From Fonsecaea monophora (lineage: Eukaryota > Ascomycota > Eurotiomycetes > Chaetothyriales > Herpotrichiellaceae): DNA of 64,000 nt. The translations under genes and the position numbers were made by a program. The DNA is taken from contig NW_019174071.1 in the NCBI RefSeq assembly GCF_001642475.1, positions 1-64,000 on the forward strand, given 5' to 3'. The notes beneath the pieces are model-generated. The model saw nothing but the letters and a program-made list of their open reading frames with translations, was not told the DNA's origin and did not search any database. Positions 1 to 11,669 of this stretch are shown here, in pieces (the first letter of the stretch is position 1; each line of letters starts with the position of its first letter).

Positions 1-28
1 CGATCGGCTGTTTACACGTATCCGTGCT

Positions 29-112
29 CAGACCCTTCTGCGAAGGCCTTTTGCTCCGCAAAAGGTTAGCGTTCACGCTAATAGCCGCTAGGCTACATGA
101 GGTAAGGGTCTG
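29..112. repeat. 84-nt palindromic, cloverleaf-like element
   Basis: A 9-bp inverted repeat (29-37 with 104-112) encloses three adjacent perfect hairpins: 47-54 with 58-65 (8 bp, 3-nt loop), 66-71 with 76-81 (6 bp, 4-nt loop) and 82-86 with 91-95 (5 bp, 4-nt loop). Almost the whole stretch can pair. The loops are too short for a tRNA and no A or B box is visible. It lies directly before the first readable codon of the dioxygenase. It may be a small mobile or structured element; its identity is unknown. Confidence 0.6.
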
Positions 113-123
113 ATTTATCTGAG

Positions 124-1089
124 ACAAGCGTGATATTAACTATACTTTGGGATTAGTCAGCGAGCGTGGAGTCGTCTTCTTCCGCAAACAGGACAACTTG
201 ACGGACGATCTGCAAAAGAAGTTCTGCCAACGCCTCGGAGAGTTGACCGGCAAGCCATCTTCTTCGACGCTCCACATCCATCCCGTCCTCAACGGAACCA
301 GCGAGTTCGGGCATGATTTGGAGATCAGCAACATCTCATCTATATCCCGCAAGAAACTCTTCGATGCTGGCGAAATCAAGAACAAACGCAAGTACGACGC
401 TGCCCAATGGCACAGCGACATCCAATTCGAGCCAGCGCCCGCGGACTACACGAGCTTGAGACTAACCCAGCTGCCCAAGACGGGCGGCGACACCCTCTGG
501 GCCAGTGGTTACGAGATATACGATCGCATGAGCCGACCGTGGCAAAAGTTCCTCGAAGGGCTGACGGCAAAATTCGTCGGGGACGGGTTCATCAGAGCCG
601 AGCAGCAAGGGAGGGCGACGTTGTATGATAAGCCGCGAGGATCGCCGTTGAACGTGGGCAAGCATTTGAGCGCTGAGCATCCTGTGGTGAGGACAAATCC
701 GGTCACCGGGTGGAAGAGCGTTTATGCGATCGGGACGTTTCCCAAGTCTTTCAGCGAGCTGAATGCCGAGGAGACGGAGGAGCTCTCCAAGAAATTGCAT
801 GGGATGATCGTGAACAACCACGACCTGCAAGTGAGATTCAAGTGGAGGAACGAAAATGACATTGGTAAGTTTGTGCCAGCTCCTCTCAAGTATTGCTGTG
901 AGGGTGCAGGACGCTAATCCATTTTCTGCGACCACAGCGATCTGGGATAACCGAAGCGTCTTCCACTGCGCCACGTTTGATTACGATGGCCTAGGCGAGC
1001 GTTTTGGACACCGTGCTGTGGGCATCGGCGAGGCTCCGTACCTGGATCCGAATAGTCAGTCGAGGACCGAGGCTCTTGCCTCATTGTAG
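124..1089 (+). CDS. TauD/TfdA-type Fe(II)/2-oxoglutarate dioxygenase, 5' end missing
   Basis: Exons 124-864 and 938-1089, with one intron 865-937 (donor GTAAG, branch CTAAT, acceptor ACAG). The product reads as a fungal taurine/sulfonate-type dioxygenase. The ERGVVFFR block is followed by WHSD, which holds the first two iron ligands (His and Asp). The second exon supplies the distal His in the SVFHCATFDY block and the 2-oxoglutarate-binding Arg in GHRAVGIGE. Family members use 2-oxoglutarate and O2 to release sulfite from taurine or related substrates; the substrate here cannot be told. About 80 N-terminal residues normally found in fungal homologues are absent. No ATG fits: the frame is open back to an AG at 122-123 that could be an acceptor, and the first exon would lie outside the window or upstream of the palindromic element at 29-112. 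It may therefore be intact but cut by the window edge, or a 5'-truncated relic. All catalytic residues are intact. Confidence 0.85.
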
Positions 1090-2729
1090 TACGGACCGCA
1101 GACGGTGGAGAATTTTGGGCTGGAATAGCCGTGACAAAAGCACAGATACTATACACTGCATATAGATCGCCAGATGCCGAAGATAGAGATATGGCAGGCA
1201 TCGACATGCGAGCGATCAAAAAGCACATCGACTGCTACTAGCAACAGCAACCTCAACCGCAACCACAAACTCTGACCGAACCGCACTCAGCCGCATTGTC
1301 CTAGATCCGCCATGCGATACATATCATGGAGATAGCGACCATACCAATCTTTACTGTTCAGAATTAACCTCACCTCGAAGAACGGTGATCTGAGAGTTTT
1401 GCCCTGCCGAGAACAAATAACAAGTAAGTTCCGCGGAGGCCCGGCTTGTCGGCTTGGCCACTCAGAGTTCTTACTGCTTTGGGGTCGTCGCGTACGGGTG
1501 GTTCTATGTACAAGCACTCTCGTATACCTTGTATGGAGGTCTTACACGTGGCGGAGTAGTGCTTTACCACCCCTTCCCAGGCTCGTGTAATGCAGGGAGG
1601 GGCCTGGATCCGGTTCCCACTGACACTGACACATGGTTCTCAAGGTTCGCATTTGGGTGCTGTAGCCGAGGTGCATGGACTCGGCGATATCTCTCGTCTC
1701 ACAGCTCCTCGGATCCCTCAAAGAAGAAGCGATTGAGTAGGATCACTGTACTCTATGCTCGGTACTCAATACTCAGTAACCTGTAGAAAGAAGCCCGCCC
1801 GGGATCGTCAGGACTTGCACCGGCACACCTACGAATCAGTTGGCCGATGGCTATCTCTCTATCTATATTGCTGACTGGAATGCCAGAGCTCTGCAGTCTG
1901 TCTTGTCAGATGAGCCACCACCAATTCCTTCCTCTCTCTGGCTGTGTCGTGTTGATATTCCAGTTTGTACGATGGACACGAATCTGACCAGGAACTGCAT
2001 TTGGGGAAAAAGGCTGCCACGCTCCTCGCCCGTTTCCGGCTTCTAGCCTGAAATATATTAGCTCCAACCCCACTGCCGCTATATTATTTATTGCTATTCG
2101 CTGCAGGGCAAAAGCTTGGGCTTCACGTCATCACAGACAATCACTGGGCGCGAGGACTCGATGGTGCTTGGTGGTGCGGGCAAGTTTTTTTTGCCTCAAC
2201 AAGTTCCCCATGGTTGCAGCCAACTTTCGCCAATTTGTTCCGACGCGTGCCGCTATCAGTGGTGCACAAATCAATTCCTCTCTTCGTCACTGGTCCGATC
2301 GTGCTTCCATCTCTCCATTGATAACAATGCCAGTTACAACCAAGCAGAGGCCAGCGCCTCCTCCCTCATCTCATCAGGCCCTGCTGAGGCGATCCAACGG
2401 CCGAATGCGCCCACCACACGTCACTGGCTGATGCTCAAGCCTTGCGATAAGCATTCTCAAGCTTCGCGCGCAATTCTAATCCTGATGTGTGGGCTATGGC
2501 ATCACCCGCAGCCCGAGCTGGCTCCACAAATGTGAAATCCACTTTGTGCTCTTTTTCATATTTTATCAATGTCCTCCCTCAGGATGTTTTCGCTCGGTCA
2601 TTCCGTCTCGCCGTCTCTGTTAGGACGACGATTTGGCCTGCTTCTTGTACACTGGAGTCAATCCTCACAAAGGGTGAGTCTGGCTCCTGCGAACCTGTCG
2701 TCCCAGCCTCACATACGGCGCCTTGAAAT
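1090..2729. other. Intergenic region, no gene seen
   Basis: Spacer between two plus-strand genes. Only short open frames without family resemblance or plausible splicing. It must hold the dioxygenase 3' end and the promoter of the MFS gene. Confidence 0.6.
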
Positions 2730-4393
2730 ATGACGGGTGATACGACCTCCCCGCCGGAGCTGTCTCCCGACATGCTCGAAAAGAAGGAAAGTGTACCGCG
2801 AAATGCCGACCTCGAGGCGAGCATCGACCAAGACGACCCTCTTGCTCTTCTGTCCAAGATTGAGACCAACTCGGATGCGCATCCGATCCGATGGCCGTGG
2901 TGGAAGAAATGGTCCATCATCTCTGTGTACTGCCTTCTCCAGATCTTTGTCACCCTGACATCGACGACGTACGTCTCGGTCGAGTTTTTGATCATGGAGA
3001 AGTGGACCAGCTCCACGCAGGTCGCCACGCTTGGCCAGAGTATGTTCATCGTCGGCACCGCCGTGGGACCTGCTTTCCTTGGCCCCTTGTCCGACATTGG
3101 AGGGAGGAAATGGGTATACGTGGGCGCAACCCTTTTCTATGCGATTCTCAACATCGGCACCGCCCTGGCCGACAACTTTCCCATGTTGGTCATCTTCTGC
3201 TTCCTCATCGGATGCGCGGGCTCTGTTGCGTTGTGTAACGTTGCGGGCACCATTGCCGATCTCTTCGGCGACCATGACGGTGCGGCGCAACCCATGGCTC
3301 TTTTCGTCCTCTCTGCCAACTTTGGACCAAGTCTGGGTTCTCCGATAGGAGAGTGGATTGCAGAAAACGAGAGCCTGGGATGGCGCTGGATATTCTACAT
3401 CAATATCATCATTGGCGGCGCATTTGCCGTTCTGCTCTGCTTCATTCCTGAGACCTTACCCCGACTCGTCATCGCCAGAGCGGTCAAGCGACGAGGTAGT
3501 GTCGATCAAAATGCCGTGGATATTGCGCTCGGGTCAAGCAGGCTGTCCGTCGTGCGGGAGCTGAAGTTTGTGGCGACAATGGCACTAAGGATCATGTTCA
3601 CCGAGCCGATTGTGATATCTCTCGGATTGTGAGTATCTCCCATGTTTCAGAGGTATTACCGACTGACTCGTGGGCTCAGATATAATGGATTTGCCTACGG
3701 TTTGCTGTTCCTCTACCTCGATGGCGTCTTCGATGTGTTTGTCTTCAACAACGGCCTAAGTTATATCGGAGCTTCGTTGACCTATCTCAACTTTTGTGTT
3801 GGTACGTGATTGCTTTTGAGAATTTGTGTACTGTTTCTAAGCGAGAAATAGGGGTCACGGTGACGTTCATTTTCGTGCCGGTCCAAACCTACCTCTTTCG
3901 CCGCGACAGGTTGAAGCACGGGCGCCATCGGCCCGAAGCCCGTTTCCTCACCTCTCTGGTGACTGTGTGGCTGTTTCCAATCAGTCTGTTCTGGTTTGCT
4001 TGGACATGCGATGGTGAGTATTCAATGCCTCATTGTAGCGCATAATGTTTTGGCCCTAATCCGTGGTTAGGCTCCGTGTCATTCTGGTCTCCTGTCGTGG
4101 CAGGCGGCGTGCTCGGCTTTTGTGACCCGCTTCTTTGGTTGGCAATGCTTAACTACATCACGGATTCGTACCCGAACGTGGCTGCCAGCGCCATTGCCGC
4201 TTTCCTCATCCCAAGTTTTCTCATTGCGGCAGGTTGCGCCCACGCTGGTGTTGCCATGTTTGAAAACATGGACATCAGATGGGCGTTCTCGACACTGGGA
4301 TTTGTCTCCATTGGTTTGGTTGTGCTGGTATATGTTCTTTTCTTCTTTGGGCCGACATTGAGACGTTGGAGTCCGCTGGCCAGAACGTTTTGA
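2730..4393 (+). CDS. MFS transporter, DHA1 (polyamine/drug) type
   Basis: Four exons (2730-3628, 3680-3801, 3852-4013, 4071-4393) give 501 residues. The three introns are 50-57 nt with GTGAGT or GTACGT donors. The first ~60 residues are acidic and cytosolic, and the first membrane segment follows the basic WPWWKKW stretch. The loop after segment 2 carries the MFS A motif as GPLSDIGGRKW. A second signature precedes segment 6 (LGWRWIFYIN), as in 12-segment DHA1 carriers of the Tpo/synaptic-vesicle-like group. These proton antiporters export polyamines, drugs or fungal metabolites from the plasma membrane or vacuole; the substrate is not predictable. The ATG chosen is the first in frame and gives a normal-length N-tail. 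It stands alone, with 1.3-1.6 kb of spacer on each side, so there is no cluster context. Family certain, substrate unknown. Confidence 0.9.
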
Positions 4394-5121
4394 ATAGACG
4401 TCAAAGGCGAATCGCTTCGATAGACGACAGGAGGAACAAGATTAGGAAACTGGTCAAGGGTCGACGACAAAGCATGCAGATTACACAGCACACAATCTCG
4501 TCATATGTTGATGGAGATTTTCCACTAATACAGTCAGCTTTGGACTAAATCTGACCATATGATGAAGCAGAAAATGTTGTTTCCTTATCGCTAAATCATG
4601 AAAGGTCGCAGTTACATCACGAGCCTTGGTTTGGGACAACCGAAAGCCGAGACCAAGTGGTCAGATACTCACAGCAGTAGGAGCTCTTGCGTCAAATTCA
4701 TGACAACGGGGTTTTTGTGATCTACTCAAGGGGGCCAATGGGAGGAGACTGATGGCGATCTGATATGAATCGCTAGCGTGACCCATTTGCATTTTCCTTC
4801 TGTCAATGGATCTAGACATGTACTCTGGGTACGGAAAAGTATGGGGTCGAGGGGGTTCCGACTGCGGACCACGCTTGTTTTTCTTCTTGAGAATCGGTCC
4901 TCGTGGCAGGACTCCTTACCCGGCGGTCGGTGTAAGGGGCAGAAAACGTCTAACATCTGAAAAGACTGCAAGTACCGAGTACTCCAGCTGGTTGAAAATA
5001 TCATGAACAGAAGCAAGCATGGTCTGCCCAGCCAGAAGAGCGAGAGAGAGAAAAGAATCCCGAGTGAAGAGCCGCAGGCATTGGTCGGGTTCAGTTGATG
5101 CCAAGCATTTTATCGAGACGG
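4394..5121. other. Intergenic region, no gene seen
   Basis: 3' flank of the MFS gene. No open frame with recognisable content. The purine-permease control region starts near 5122. Confidence 0.55.
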
Positions 5122-5135
5122 TCGGTGCTCTCCGA
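5122..5135. promoter_or_regulatory. Candidate UaY/Ppr1-type binding site
   Basis: The 14-mer TCGG-TGCTCT-CCGA matches exactly the TCGG-N6-CCGA site known for the purine-pathway activator UaY of Aspergillus (related to yeast Ppr1). It sits 590 bp upstream of the purine permease ATG, next to a CCAAT box at 5137-5141. A match of this length is expected roughly once in 64 kb by chance, so the position before a purine permease is the argument. Confidence 0.6.
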
Positions 5136-5151
5136 GCCAATCAGCGTGTCT

Positions 5152-5548
5152 TGATAACGCGCAGCCTCTCACAGGCGTGTCCCGACGCAGCCTGCGCACT
5201 ACGATACCCGGTGTTCGGAGAAAGTTCTTCTTGGTTGTGCCCCTTGTCCAGGGCCTTTCACCAATGCGAGGACCCTGTCGCAGCTGCTAAGGGTCCAGAG
5301 AGGTCCTAATCAGTGCCTAGCCTTTATTGCTACTGATTGCTCGTCGCCGCTGGCCGTCATGATGGGGCTTCGATATTATCAGACTCTTTCGCCAATCTGG
5401 CCATCGTGATATGGCTGCCCACAGAACCAATCTGGCCGAACGCCCAGTTTGGATCAGCGCCTGATCAACAAGAATTGACTTTGCAGCTCTTGAACGGAGG
5501 TGGCCATGGTCCGGCGAGTCAGAATCTGCTCTTGCTCGAGCATTATCT
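5152..5548. promoter_or_regulatory. Three HGATAR sites (AreA-type)
   Basis: TGATAA at 5152-5157 on the plus strand, TTATCA at 5376-5381 and TTATCT at 5543-5548 (both HGATAR on the minus strand). HGATAR is the binding site of the nitrogen GATA factor AreA/Nit2, which in other ascomycetes acts together with UaY on purine uptake genes. The motif is short, so each single site is weak evidence. Confidence 0.45.
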
Positions 5549-5549
5549 G

Positions 5550-5555
5550 TATAAA
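5550..5555 (+). promoter_or_regulatory. TATA-like box of purine permease
   Basis: TATAAA, followed by GAGAG, 170 bp before the ATG and directly next to the last GATA site. Confidence 0.4.
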
Positions 5556-5724
5556 GAGAGGACAGGGACGTCACTCTGGGGGTGATGGAAAAGGTGTCTA
5601 CACAACTGAACCTCAATTGATTGAGCACGCGACCACCAACAAACTGCTCACCCACCCAACACAACCCCCGCTCTCAGCGACCTAACCCTCAAGTCGAGCC
5701 CACCAACCCAAGTCATTGTTCACA

Positions 5725-7605
5725 ATGGGCGCAGGCGACCGCATTGGGCCAGACATGGGCCCCAAAAAGACTCTTGCCGACCGTATGAACAGCCTCCGCA
5801 AGACCTTCTTCACCAAACATGGCCTGATTGGCGAATATGACTATGCATTCCTTTTCCGACCCAACATCCCGTTTCTCAAGAAGCCCCGCCGGGCAGCGCC
5901 CTTTTTCGGCCTCCATGATTCCATGCCAATTGTTCTGGCTTTCCTACTGGGCTTCCAGCATGCTCTGGCCATGTTGGCCGGTATAATGACGCCACCCATC
6001 ATTCTGTCCGGCCAAGGAGGTGTCAATTTGCCAGCCGACTACCAACAATATCTCGTCAGCACCTCTCTGATAGTGTGTGGTATCCTCTCCTCTATTCAGA
6101 TCACTCGTTTCCATATCTGGAGGACACCGTACTATATTGGTACGGGATTGATCTCGGTCGTGGGGACATCCTTCGCCATTATCCCCGTCGCTACCGGTGC
6201 TTTCGCGCAAATGTACGCAAATGGCAAGTGTCAACTCGATGCCGAAGGAAATCGCCTGCCCTGCCCCGATGCTTATGGTGCTCTCATTGGCACGTGTGCG
6301 CTCTGTGCTCTGGTCGAAATCGCACTTTCTTTCTTGCCACCCAAGGCACTGCGCAGGATCTTCCCGCCCATTGTCACTGGACCAACTGTTATCTTGATCG
6401 GTGTTCATTTGATCGAGACGGGCTTTATGAACTGGGCTGGCGGATCAGGCCTTTGCGCCTCGCGTCCAGAAGAGGGCCCTTTCGCCCTGTGTCCTTCAGT
6501 GGGAGCTCCGCACGCTCTTCCCTGGGGCAGTGCCGAGTTCATTGGTCTGGGCTTCTTGGTCTTTGTGACCATCTTGCTCTGCGAGCGGTTTGGCTCTCCA
6601 ATCATGAAATCCACCAGCGTCATCCTCGGTCTGTTGATGGGCTGTATCGTGGCTGCGGCTTGCGGCTACTTTGACGATTCAGGCATCACGGCAGCCCCTG
6701 TCGGCTCATTCGTCTGGGTCAAGACCTTCAAGCTCTCACTCTATGGACCCATCGTCTTGCCCGTCATGGTTGTCTTCATTATCTGCGCCTGCGAAGCCAT
6801 TGGCGATGTCACCGCCACTTGCGATGTCTCGCGGCTCGAGGTCGAAGGCCCAATATTCGAGTCTCGAATCCAAGGAGGCGTCTTGGCTGATGGACTGAAT
6901 GGATGCTTGGCCGCCTTGATGACTATCACCCCCATGTCAACGTTTGCCCAAAACAACGGTGTTATTGCCCTAACCCGTTGTGCAAACCGCAAGGCTGGAT
7001 ACTTCTGCTGCTGTAAGTGCAGACTTTGATTCGATTCGTGAGTCATAACTGACCCGTTATGCAGTCTTCCTTATCGTGGCCGGCATCTTCGCCAAATTCT
7101 CTGCAGCACTTGTTGCCATTCCCTCGCCGGTTCTTGGAGGCATGACCACATTCCTGTTCTGCGCAGTGTGAGTAATCTTCTTTTCCCTCGCAAGCTTCCC
7201 GATCACTGACATGGAAATGATAGCGCCGTGTCTGGAATGGCTATTGTAAACCGCGTCCCCTTCAACCGCCGAACGCGATTCATCCTCACTGCAGCGCTCG
7301 CTCTTGGGTACGGAGCCACCTTGGTCCCCACCTGGTTCGCCTATGTGTTTACCTACGATGGGGACAACCGATCCCTCCGCGGCTTCTATGATGCCATTGA
7401 ACTTGTCTGCGAGACGGGCTTTGCCATCACCGCCCTGGTCGCCATGCTCCTCAATCTGACTCTTCCCGAGGAACTCGAAGATCTTCCGGCCGAGGAGGAG
7501 ACCAAGGAAGTGGAAGAAGAGGGCCGATCCGATGCTGCTGGCTCGGTTGATGAGGGTGTCCACAAGAAGGTCAATGTGGAAATGCCCAGCAAGGAGGTCG
7601 TGTAA
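5725..7605 (+). CDS. NCS2/NAT purine permease (UapA/UapC-like)
   Basis: Exons 5725-7012, 7065-7167 and 7224-7605 encode 590 residues; introns are 52 and 56 nt. The start is the ATG in a CACAATGG context. An N-terminal cytosolic tail of ~70 residues precedes GLHDSMPIVLAFLLGFQHALAM, the first membrane segment with the conserved QH pair of the nucleobase-ascorbate transporter family. The family signature [QEP]NxGxxxxT is present as QNNGVIALT, immediately before RCANRKAGYF, and the upstream glutamate region (CEAIGDVTATCDVSR) is intact. The acidic C-tail is typical of UapA-like proteins. Such carriers take up uric acid and xanthine by proton symport at the plasma membrane and feed purine catabolism. 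The first intron lies just after the signature. The promoter shows a UaY-like site and GATA sites, consistent with induction by uric acid under nitrogen limitation. Family certain; uric acid/xanthine specificity likely but inferred. Confidence 0.95.
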
Positions 7606-9650
7606 GACGAATGGTTGCACCAAAGAGCCCAGAAAGACTACCTGGAGCATTAATAGAATTGCGATGAGAAAAAGATAAATAGTTATATATACTTAGTTGA
7701 ACATGTACATTGCCTACAAAGACTTTGCTTCCAAGTATTTGATTGAGCTTGTTGGACTTTGATTTATTGAAGCCCGCTTGCATTGAAGTCGAGGACTTTG
7801 CGATGGTGACAAGCTCGTTTCAAGGGAGCGAGAGGTGTATGATTACCACTATCTCAGGCTGTCTAAAGCAATTACCCTTGAGGCTTGTCAGCGTGCTCTA
7901 GTGCAACATGGCAGCTGTCATTATTGTCACTGCATGTACGAGGTACTCACAGACGAGTCGACCATAGCATGGGGCCCCGGGTAATAATGCCTACCCTTCG
8001 TGCCTCCTAACCGCATCCAAGCCTCCTCAACCAATCTCATTCAATTGTTCCTCGGCTGCACTCATTCTCTCATAATCAAATCTTCGCCACGGCAATTTGA
8101 CGGGTATCAGTCATCAAGATTGCCTCTGGAGCTTTGCCTCTGGTGTGGTACATTTTCGGTTCAATTCTGGAAGAACTTTTGTGCTTCATGGCCTAGTCTA
8201 ACCTCGTGGTCGAGCCGCTGGCCTGGTTTCCGCTTGGAAAACTTGACAAAGTGATCGATCCTCTACCACACGGCAACCACTACACCATCACAATATCAAT
8301 TCAGACCCAGTCACGGTTCAGGCCTGCATCCTCTATCCTTCTAGATCCCTGAAAAACGTCAAGCCTACCGTGCTCAAGAGGTAGCATCATCCAAGACTTC
8401 GAGTTACACAAGATTTGTCCCGGCCAATTTAGCCTTATGCCCCCCGATCCGGTACCCATGTTTGCCTAGATCGGAGGTCAACTACCAGCAATAGCCACTA
8501 CGGCCGTCTTCTCGATTGCAATCTCAAATACCTCGATAATGGAGAAGGTACGGGATGAGCCGGAGCCCGAGCTACGAGTAGACGAACTATCTCTCCACCG
8601 TGGAGAACGAACGGAAGATTTCGAATGAGGAGGAAAAAAAAACAATAAACCCCATGGGGCTGTCCGACGATTAGCCTGATGGGAATTTAGCCGGAAATGC
8701 ACAAAAGTTGGCCCCAGAACAAAAAGGAGGGCAGAAGGGCAAGGGGGCTCATTCTGATTGATGGATCTGCCCCGTTTAGCCATGACCAGCTCCTCTCACG
8801 TCGCCCAAATGTGGGAATTTGAGACTGCAAATCTGGGGTAACGAAAGGAGTTGGTTCCATCACTCGTGCCCTGTCAGAAGTCCGCGCCCCAAGGAATCCG
8901 GCTGTACGAGTAACATTCGCCTCGTTCGATCCATTAGGTTATGACCATGCAAGAAGAAACGCACTTCACGAGGACTTGCCCTTTTGCGCACATCATGAAC
9001 GCCACTCTTGCGGTCTCCCCGTACTGTGTGCAAGCCTCCACGACGGCCAAGGCTGGAGCATTTGCCTTTGATATACGGGGTAGAAGTGGCGAAGAGTCCC
9101 ACATGTGCCTGGGAGAATTTGAATTATCAGACACCACCGGAATACTTTTTGAGTCCTGGACAAGAACAACCAAGAAGTACCAAGCAAGAAACGATGAAAA
9201 AGCCACTGACGCTATGACCCCTGTCTCAATAATCAATGGCGGACTCAGCTATACCTCCAGGAGACATTCTAGCTTGCAGAAGGAGCGCTAAACCCCAAGC
9301 GAACGAATGGAATGTCCGCCAGTCCGCCGCCCAGGGCCTTGATTATCATTGCGACACTGACACGAGCGTGTCCCCTGGTTACATCTTCCCTCAGGCGGTC
9401 GAAAGGAGTCCTCGTGGCCCCAGGACAACTGTGATTCCATCCAGACTTTCTTGGTCGATGGCACCTCATGTCGATCCACTCTGGCCTGTGTCACCTTGGC
9501 CAACCAGGCTGATGCTCCTTTTGGCTCTTCGAGCTGCATGATTTGACTTCCGCAATTCAGCCGGAGCACTGGCTAAGTCGGCAGATGGCTCTCCAAGGAC
9601 TTCTTTGGGAGTGGTTCCGATGGATGGCACTGCTCGATTCCAGATGTACA
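7606..9650. other. Intergenic region, 2 kb, no gene seen
   Basis: Between the purine permease and the sugar transporter. Scattered frames below 120 codons, none with a convincing start, domain or splice pattern. A run of A at about 8636-8646 is the only low-complexity tract I noticed. Confidence 0.5.
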
Positions 9651-9656
9651 TATATA
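9651..9656 (+). promoter_or_regulatory. TATA box of sugar transporter
   Basis: TATATA followed by GAGC, 112 bp before the ATG. Confidence 0.45.
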
Positions 9657-9762
9657 GAGCTATGTCTGCCCTCTGGAAGAGACTGGCTTGAGCGTTCTCC
9701 ACGCACGAGTGCAACACCTCGACCAGCTTCTGACTCACCTTCGGCTTGACTTACTGTTCGTC

Positions 9763-11669
9763 ATGGTTCCTAAAATCAAGAAAAGCGTCACGCACGCCGA
9801 CGAGGTGCAGATTGCTCAGGCCGAAGCACCAGAGCTCGAAAGAGTCAACTGGCTGCAAGATCCTGGGTTGAGGAAGCTTTACTTCTACGCGGCCATCATT
9901 TGTGTGGCTTCAGCGACAACGGGCTATGATGGGTAAGTGTGCGCAAATGGCTGGATATAATCGTCGTATTGATGTACAGCGACTGACATTTCATAGATCT
10001 ATGTTAAACAACATCCGTATTCTGGATCAATGGAAGGACTACTTCGACGACCCCCAAGGCTCGAATCTGGGTCTCTTGACCGCCTTGTATAGTATTGGAT
10101 CTATTGCGAGCTTGCCTGTGGTGTAAGTCGGGTCCATACCTCGGTTGACATGTTGGGATTTCGTTGCTGACACGATGCAGACCCTTCGTCGCAGACCATT
10201 TTGGTCGCAAGGTGGCCATCGTCGCTGGTTGTATTATCATGATCATTGCCGCAGCGATTCAAGGCGCTTCTCAGAATCTCGCCATGTTCAAGGGTGGCCG
10301 GTTCCTCATGGGTTTCGGGAACAGCATGGCCCAACTGTCTTCGCCTTTGCTGCTGACCGAACTGTGCCATCCTCAGCACAGAGGCCGCATCACTGCCATT
10401 TACAATTGCCTGTGGAACTTGGGGTCCATCATCAACACCTGGCTGTCCTTCGGCACCAAACACATCCCAACCGAGTGGTCGTGGAGAATCCCAACCATCG
10501 TCCAGGGCGCGCCGTCCATTATTCAGATCATCTTCATCTGGTGGATCCCAGAGTCACCCAGGTGGCTGATTTCGAGAGACCGCTCGGACGAGGCTCTCGC
10601 GATCCTGTCCAAGTACCACGCCAACGGCAACGACCTCCACCCTACAGTGCAGTTCGAGTACGCCGAGATCAAGGAGACGCTGCGCCTCGAATTCGTCGCC
10701 AAGAAGTCGTCCAGCTACCTCGACTTCCTCAAGACGCGCGGGAACCGGTACCGGCTGCTCCTGATCGCGTCGCTGGGTCTGTTCTCGCAGTGGTCTGGTA
10801 ACGGACTGGTGTCGTACTACGCGACCGACATCTACAACTCGATCGGCATCACCAACTCGGACACGCAGCTGGGCCTCAACGGCGGGCTGGCCATCATGTC
10901 GCTGATCGTGTCGTGCACGTGCGCGCTGCTGTGCGACAAGGTCGGACGACGGCCGCTTTTCCTGGCCGCCACGGCGGGCATGCTGGTGTGCTTCACCATC
11001 TGGACCATCTGCTCCAGCATCTACCAGGACCACCACAACAAGGGCGCCGGCCAGGCCGTGGTGGCCTTTATCTGGATTTTCAACTTTTCGTACGCCCTCG
11101 CCTGGTCCGGCCTGCTGGTCGCGTACACGGTGGAGATCCTGCCGTTCAAGATCCGCGCAAAGGGCCTCATGGTTATGAACTTTTGGGTCCAGGTCGCGCT
11201 GGTCATCAACCAGTACGTGAATCCTTTGGGATTCGACCACCTGAAGCCGAACTGGAAGCTGTATACAATTTACACTGTAAGTTGTCCCCCATCGCTGCCC
11301 CCTCATCCACCGTTGCCGTCTTGTCTTATATCTACAACCCTCTTTCGTTGCACTCTCTTCACTTTCCCTTCCCCTTGGTTTCCCCTCCTTTCCCTTCCTT
11401 TTTGTTTGCCATCCCCTTATTCCGCTTTTGGCACTCATTAACAATGCGGAAAACAGTGCTGGATCGCCTTGGAACTCGTCTTTGTCTACTTCCTGTACGT
11501 CGAGACCAAGGGCCCCACGCTCGAGGAGATTGCCAAGATCTTCGACGGGGAGGACGCCGAGGTCGGCATCGTCGACGTTGACATCGACCCCAAGACCAGG
11601 GCCGTGCTGGCCTCGGGCACCGAGAAGCTGGACGCCGCCGCCGTGGTCGAGCATCGGAGCGTTGTTTGA
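9763..11669 (+). CDS. MFS sugar transporter (hexose/lactose-permease-like)
   Basis: Exons 9763-9932, 9997-10122, 10181-11276 and 11457-11669 encode 534 residues; introns are 64, 58 and 180 nt, the last unusually long for this window and rich in pyrimidine runs. The protein shows the sugar-porter layout: a first membrane segment ending in TTGYDG, the loop motif DHFGRK after segment 2, PESPRWL after segment 6, DKVGRRPLF after segment 8 and ETKGPTLEE after segment 12. The wording NNIRILDQWKDYF and the PFVADHFGR region resemble fungal lactose/quinate/hexose-type proton symporters, located in the plasma membrane. The substrate is not decidable. Codon use in exons 3-4 is strongly C/G-ending compared with neighbours, as in highly expressed genes. 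No partner gene such as a glycosidase lies beside it. Confidence 0.93.

Noticed and set aside
8941..9291. 116-codon plus-strand frame
   Set aside because: No domain and overlaps equal-length frames on the other strand.
10554..11654. Long minus-strand open frame (366 codons) opposite the sugar transporter
   Set aside because: It mirrors a G/C-ending codon-rich gene on the plus strand; composition is Arg/Val/Gly-rich with no domain.
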